This document shows, in pieces, positions 60,406 to 64,000 of a stretch of DNA of 64,000 nt. Numbering within the stretch: the stretch's first letter is position 1; every line of letters begins with the position of its first letter. A program made the translations under genes and the position numbers. The stretch covers positions 578,737-642,736 of the forward strand of contig CAXKVV010000062.1 in NCBI GenBank assembly GCA_964058805.1, given 5' to 3'. The notes under the pieces are model-generated. The model was given only the letters and a program-made list of their open reading frames with translations. It had not been told where the DNA came from and did not search any database. The DNA comes from Schoenoplectus triqueter (Eukaryota; Streptophyta; Magnoliopsida; Poales; Cyperaceae).

Positions 60406-63400
60406 TTATGCAACATAGGGTCCCTCAAAGCGGATATAGTCATACATGATGCCACTAAACACAAAGCCTCCAAAAGACTGTGTAAGATAAATGGTATTTT
60501 CTCCTTGAAATAACAATTTTCCTTCTATCGGCACTTCATAATTCCACTGGAATCCATGAATTCCATGTCGTGCAATTACATTCCCATCACCGAATTGATA
60601 TGTTTTAAATTTAGCTCTTCCATCAGGACGATTCACTCGAACCTAAAACCACAGCGATGATATAATTAACCAGGTGAAATTAATAACTCAGAGGTTAATT
60701 AACAAATAAAAAAGCAAAAATACACACTTGTTAGTTGATATGATGCATGAATGAACTATATATGTAGAAACCATGCCAATGTTAAATATTGAATTCATGC
60801 ATAAGAGAAAATTTACCTCCAACCGTGCCATATGTGCGGTTGCAAGAGCGATGCGTAACAAATATAACCTATTTTGTTGTACATTTGCAAGGTAGAACTT
60901 GATCTGCCATGTTGTTGCATGGTATGCATTTCCATCTTTCCTATATTAGTGGGGGGAAGTGTCAGTATATAGATAATAATTAACTAACACAACTATCTTG
61001 TAAATTATAATATTTTTAAATTACACAAAACACTAAAAATTGAGGAAACTTTACTGAAGAAAATCTAATATTCGAATGTGGCTGACAGAAACAAAATAAT
61101 TAATGGTGTTGAAGCCTTTGTATTTTACTAAATGAAAAAAGAAATATTATATTATTTAACATAACTATTAGAGTCTTGTGTTTTTCTTTTTAGTAGTGTT
61201 TGTAATTATTGTTTCAGCAATGAAATGGACATTATTTGCCTTTGTTAAAAAAACATAACTATTATACGAGTAAAACTATTGTAAGCCATTGATTAGCTTA
61301 ACTAAAAATATACTTAATCATCTCCAAAATTTGATTTATATATAGTGCTCAAGAAAAAAAATTATCAAAATTTTATAGGACACAGAAAAAATATTTCTAG
61401 AGTTTTTTAAATATTTATTTTGGATATTTGAATGTAACTTATTTTCATAAACAAATATTTATTTTATTATTTTAGAGCCATCTTAGAAAATTCAGAAACA
61501 AGTACTTACCGCGCTCAAAATATATAAAATTCTTGTATCTTATAAGATTTTTATATAAAAAATATAGAATAACATAAACTGAGATTATTCGATTATTCAA
61601 TATACTTTTTAGTAAGCTCACCAAAGATTTCGGCCTCTTAAATTTACAGTAGATTTACTATAATACTATATAGAGCATATTACATACAAGATGGTATCTT
61701 CCATGAAAAATTAAACTACAATGATGCGGTGATTTTTTTGGTATAAATTGATTTTTTGATCAAAATTTTTAATTAATGAATAATTCACTAGTTTATTCAT
61801 TTACATGGGCCTGATGCTTGATTGTACCTTGTTACTTGGGCAAAGAACCAATCTTTCTTGTGATCACTGGCACCAACATTGTAAACTAGGTCACGCTTTG
61901 GGTACAAGTCTGTGTACCTCGCCCAGAGACCATACTGTCTGTACCTGAGATATTTAAAGGAAGACGAAAAAGAAAAAAAAAATAGAGAAGAAAATTAGTC
62001 GCATATTTCTGAAAGGAAATTTTGTTCAGCATTACTGATGAAAGTTAAAGAGACTTTGCAGTCTTAAATATCATACTTCCTCCAGAAAAAAGAAAAAAAA
62101 TGTCAAAAAGTAGAAAAACACGTGTTAGAAAAAATAATTTGTTGAATGGGAAGGTTGTATTTATAATTTGGTGTTTTCGTTTCCATCTGTGACATAGAAA
62201 TTTCACATGAACTTGTCATTAAATTCGGATACGGGAGAACTTACTTTTCCACATTTGTATAAAGATTGTTCGTATAAATTGGGTATGGGTCTGGAATGAA
62301 GAACTCAGCTGCACTTCTATCAGGAACTCCAATCTCCCACAAAGTGGGTCCTGCTCGTGGGGGTTTGAATGTGAGTGCTCCAACATCAAATTTGGAACCT
62401 AATTAATTACATTATGTTTCAAATTATGAGCAAAAGGAGTAAAAATACTAAAGAATGATAAATATTACATAATGATTATAAATATTAGCATTACTCCTTG
62501 TTGGTGTCTAGAAATTTGAGAAAATAAATAACTTCCAAAATGGCAAAAAAGAAATCTTACCAGCTGAGAGAGATACTGTAACATTGTGCATGAAATCACC
62601 AACAAATCCTGGGGCCCATGCATATAAGTTGTAATTTCCTGGTATTATGTTGTTTATGGTGAAATAGCCATCTGCATCAGTTCTCGTCCAGAATTGATAG
62701 CCCTAATCATGTAAAAGTTGAAAGGAAATCAGGATTGATACTTTTGTATATAGAATAGAGCTTTGAGATACAATAACAGAAAACTAAGAAGAGATGCAAC
62801 AAAAAAGGGTTTGCGCAAAGATGTAGGACAAAAACTCCAGCTTTTTGTTCTTGCTAAATGAAACTTGGTCTCGTTTGAATTTATTCATTTGTTATTATTT
62901 TTATTCTGATTTTGAACAGCGCACTTTTATTAAAAATTTAATAATAACTATAATAGTTAGTAAAATTATATTCAATTATTCTGTTATGTATTAGTATTAC
63001 CTTGCATTCTCCTTGCCAGGATCCTAGTTGGCCGGGTAAGGCCAATCCCACATAAGGGAAATCAGTCGGCGTACTGGTGTTACTGTACCTGTAATTGTTG
63101 TAAGAGAAAACTTAATCACTTATCTTAATTAGCATGATTGGAGAAAGTGTGCATTGCAATTTTCTACTTCACTTCGAAGTTTTGACCAATTACTTCTCAG
63201 TATCAGCCACAGTACGAACATCTTAGTACATCCCAGTATTATGAATGAATTACTGTGAACAACTTGTTAAATTTAATTGTTGTCGATTTTCGAGCTGCAT
63301 TATTTCTGTTTGGATAAGTTGAAAAGTTACCAGTCATAAATAAATAATCTTCCAGTGACAGTACCCCTTTGATTATGCTTTAAGAAATCCTCTGAAGCTG

Positions 63401-64000
63401 GAAAGTTATAAGGCCAATTCTGAACCTCCTTTTGCATCTGTTAAAGCATATAGTAATTTGATCAATCAGTATTTTTTTAATTTTCACCTTTTATGTTACT
63501 AAATAAAAGCTGATAGCCTGAATTATGTAAGAACAAACCTTTGTTTTGGCATCCTGCCAGAGAAGATCACGAGCACTACCACTCTGATTTAGATTTGAAT
63601 TTGAATTTAAGTAGATGAAAATAGGGCCCAAAGTTTTCTTCCAGTACTCTCCATCTTGTAGACTGAAATGTATATCTTTACCAACATAGTGATCCCCTAT
63701 AAACATCTGGAAATAAATATACATTTGTAAGAACTTTTGAAGTTCCTTGTATTGAGATTATATAAAATGCAAGTATCATTCTAGAATTTGCTATATATTG
63801 TATATTCATGTCAATTTTTATGTTTCTTCTTTGTTTTATAGATGGGTTTTTTTTCATTTAATTTCTTACCGAACCTCTATTCTTTTATCTGACATTTTAA
63901 TCCTGCTAGTCTGATACTTAACTTGTCCTGTAGATTTATCAATGGATTTGAAATTGCAAATTTCAATCAGCGAGTACAAGACTCGAGTGAATTTTGCTCA
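60406..64000 (-). CDS. Second rhamnogalacturonan lyase gene (partial: exons 8-15)
   Basis: This tandem paralogue of the gene at 50663-56981 has the same intron positions. Visible exons: 63706-63539, 63437-63331, 63088-63001, 62702-62561, 62398-62245, 61944-61828, 60940-60817, 60642-60406. Each has the same length as its counterpart except the third listed, which is 88 rather than 91 nt and so lacks one codon. All junctions are GT-AG, phases agree, and there is no internal stop, so the visible half looks functional. It encodes DHYVGKDIHFSL, the fibronectin-III-like segment, DWFFAQV, WQIKF and IARHGIHG, and ends IMYDYIRFEGPYVA. The plus-strand bases at the window's right edge match the start of intron 7, so exon 7 should begin at about 64002 outside the window. 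The signal peptide and most of the lyase domain are outside. Confidence 0.93.
61195..61256 (+). repeat. Possible LINE 3' tail in an intron of the second lyase gene
   Basis: TTGTTTCAGCAATGAAATGG followed by an A-rich end resembles the 3' terminus of plant LINEs. No LINE coding sequence accompanies it. Confidence 0.25.

Noticed and set aside
1..64000. CRISPR arrays, bacterial operons, rRNA or tRNA genes, viral genes.
   Set aside because: No regularly spaced direct repeats with unique spacers, no rRNA-like blocks and no convincing cloverleaf were seen. The gene structure is that of a plant nuclear genome. tRNA detection by eye is weak, so a covariance-model scan would be needed to exclude tRNA genes fully.

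Overview
The window is nuclear DNA from a flowering plant, most likely a eudicot. The evidence is long AT-rich intergenic DNA full of small inverted-repeat elements, GT-AG split genes, an LTR retrotransposon primed by initiator-methionine tRNA, a CC-NBS-LRR resistance-type gene, and two tandem rhamnogalacturonan lyase genes with plant signal peptide and exon structure. No bacterial, plastid or viral gene set is present.

Layout. 1-16.4 kb: no protein gene is visible. It holds a 5'-truncated long LTR (about 186-1595), a 572-bp tandem duplication (3325-4459), several miniature inverted-repeat elements (MITEs), and a block (14184-14815) related to the intron of the gene at 35-39 kb. 16.4-23.1 kb: a very young Ty1/copia element with identical 258-bp LTRs and a 5-bp target duplication. 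A 2.1-kb solo LTR has inserted into its RNase H domain, with its own 5-bp target duplication; this solo LTR is the same family as the truncated copy at the left edge. 24.7-27.7 kb (minus): a damaged CC-NBS-LRR gene with an internal deletion and a frameshift. 28-30.6 kb: a cluster of MITEs, including a nested inverted repeat. 35.5-38.8 kb (minus): an intact two-exon gene for a 719-residue atypical kinase-domain protein whose first coding exon is only 7 nt. 39-50 kb: intergenic DNA with at least seven further MITEs, including a pair of families that also occur side by side near 10-11 kb. 50.6-57.0 kb (minus): a complete 15-exon rhamnogalacturonan lyase gene (683 residues). 60.4-64.0 kb (minus): the last eight exons of a second, tandem copy, cut by the window edge immediately 3' of its exon 7.

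How the genes relate. The two lyase genes form a tandem duplicate pair that probably acts on rhamnogalacturonan I in the cell wall. The NBS-LRR and kinase-like genes are unrelated neighbours, and there is no operon or pathway cluster. I did not find evidence for an unknown multi-gene system. The most unusual material is the nested and repeated mobile DNA.
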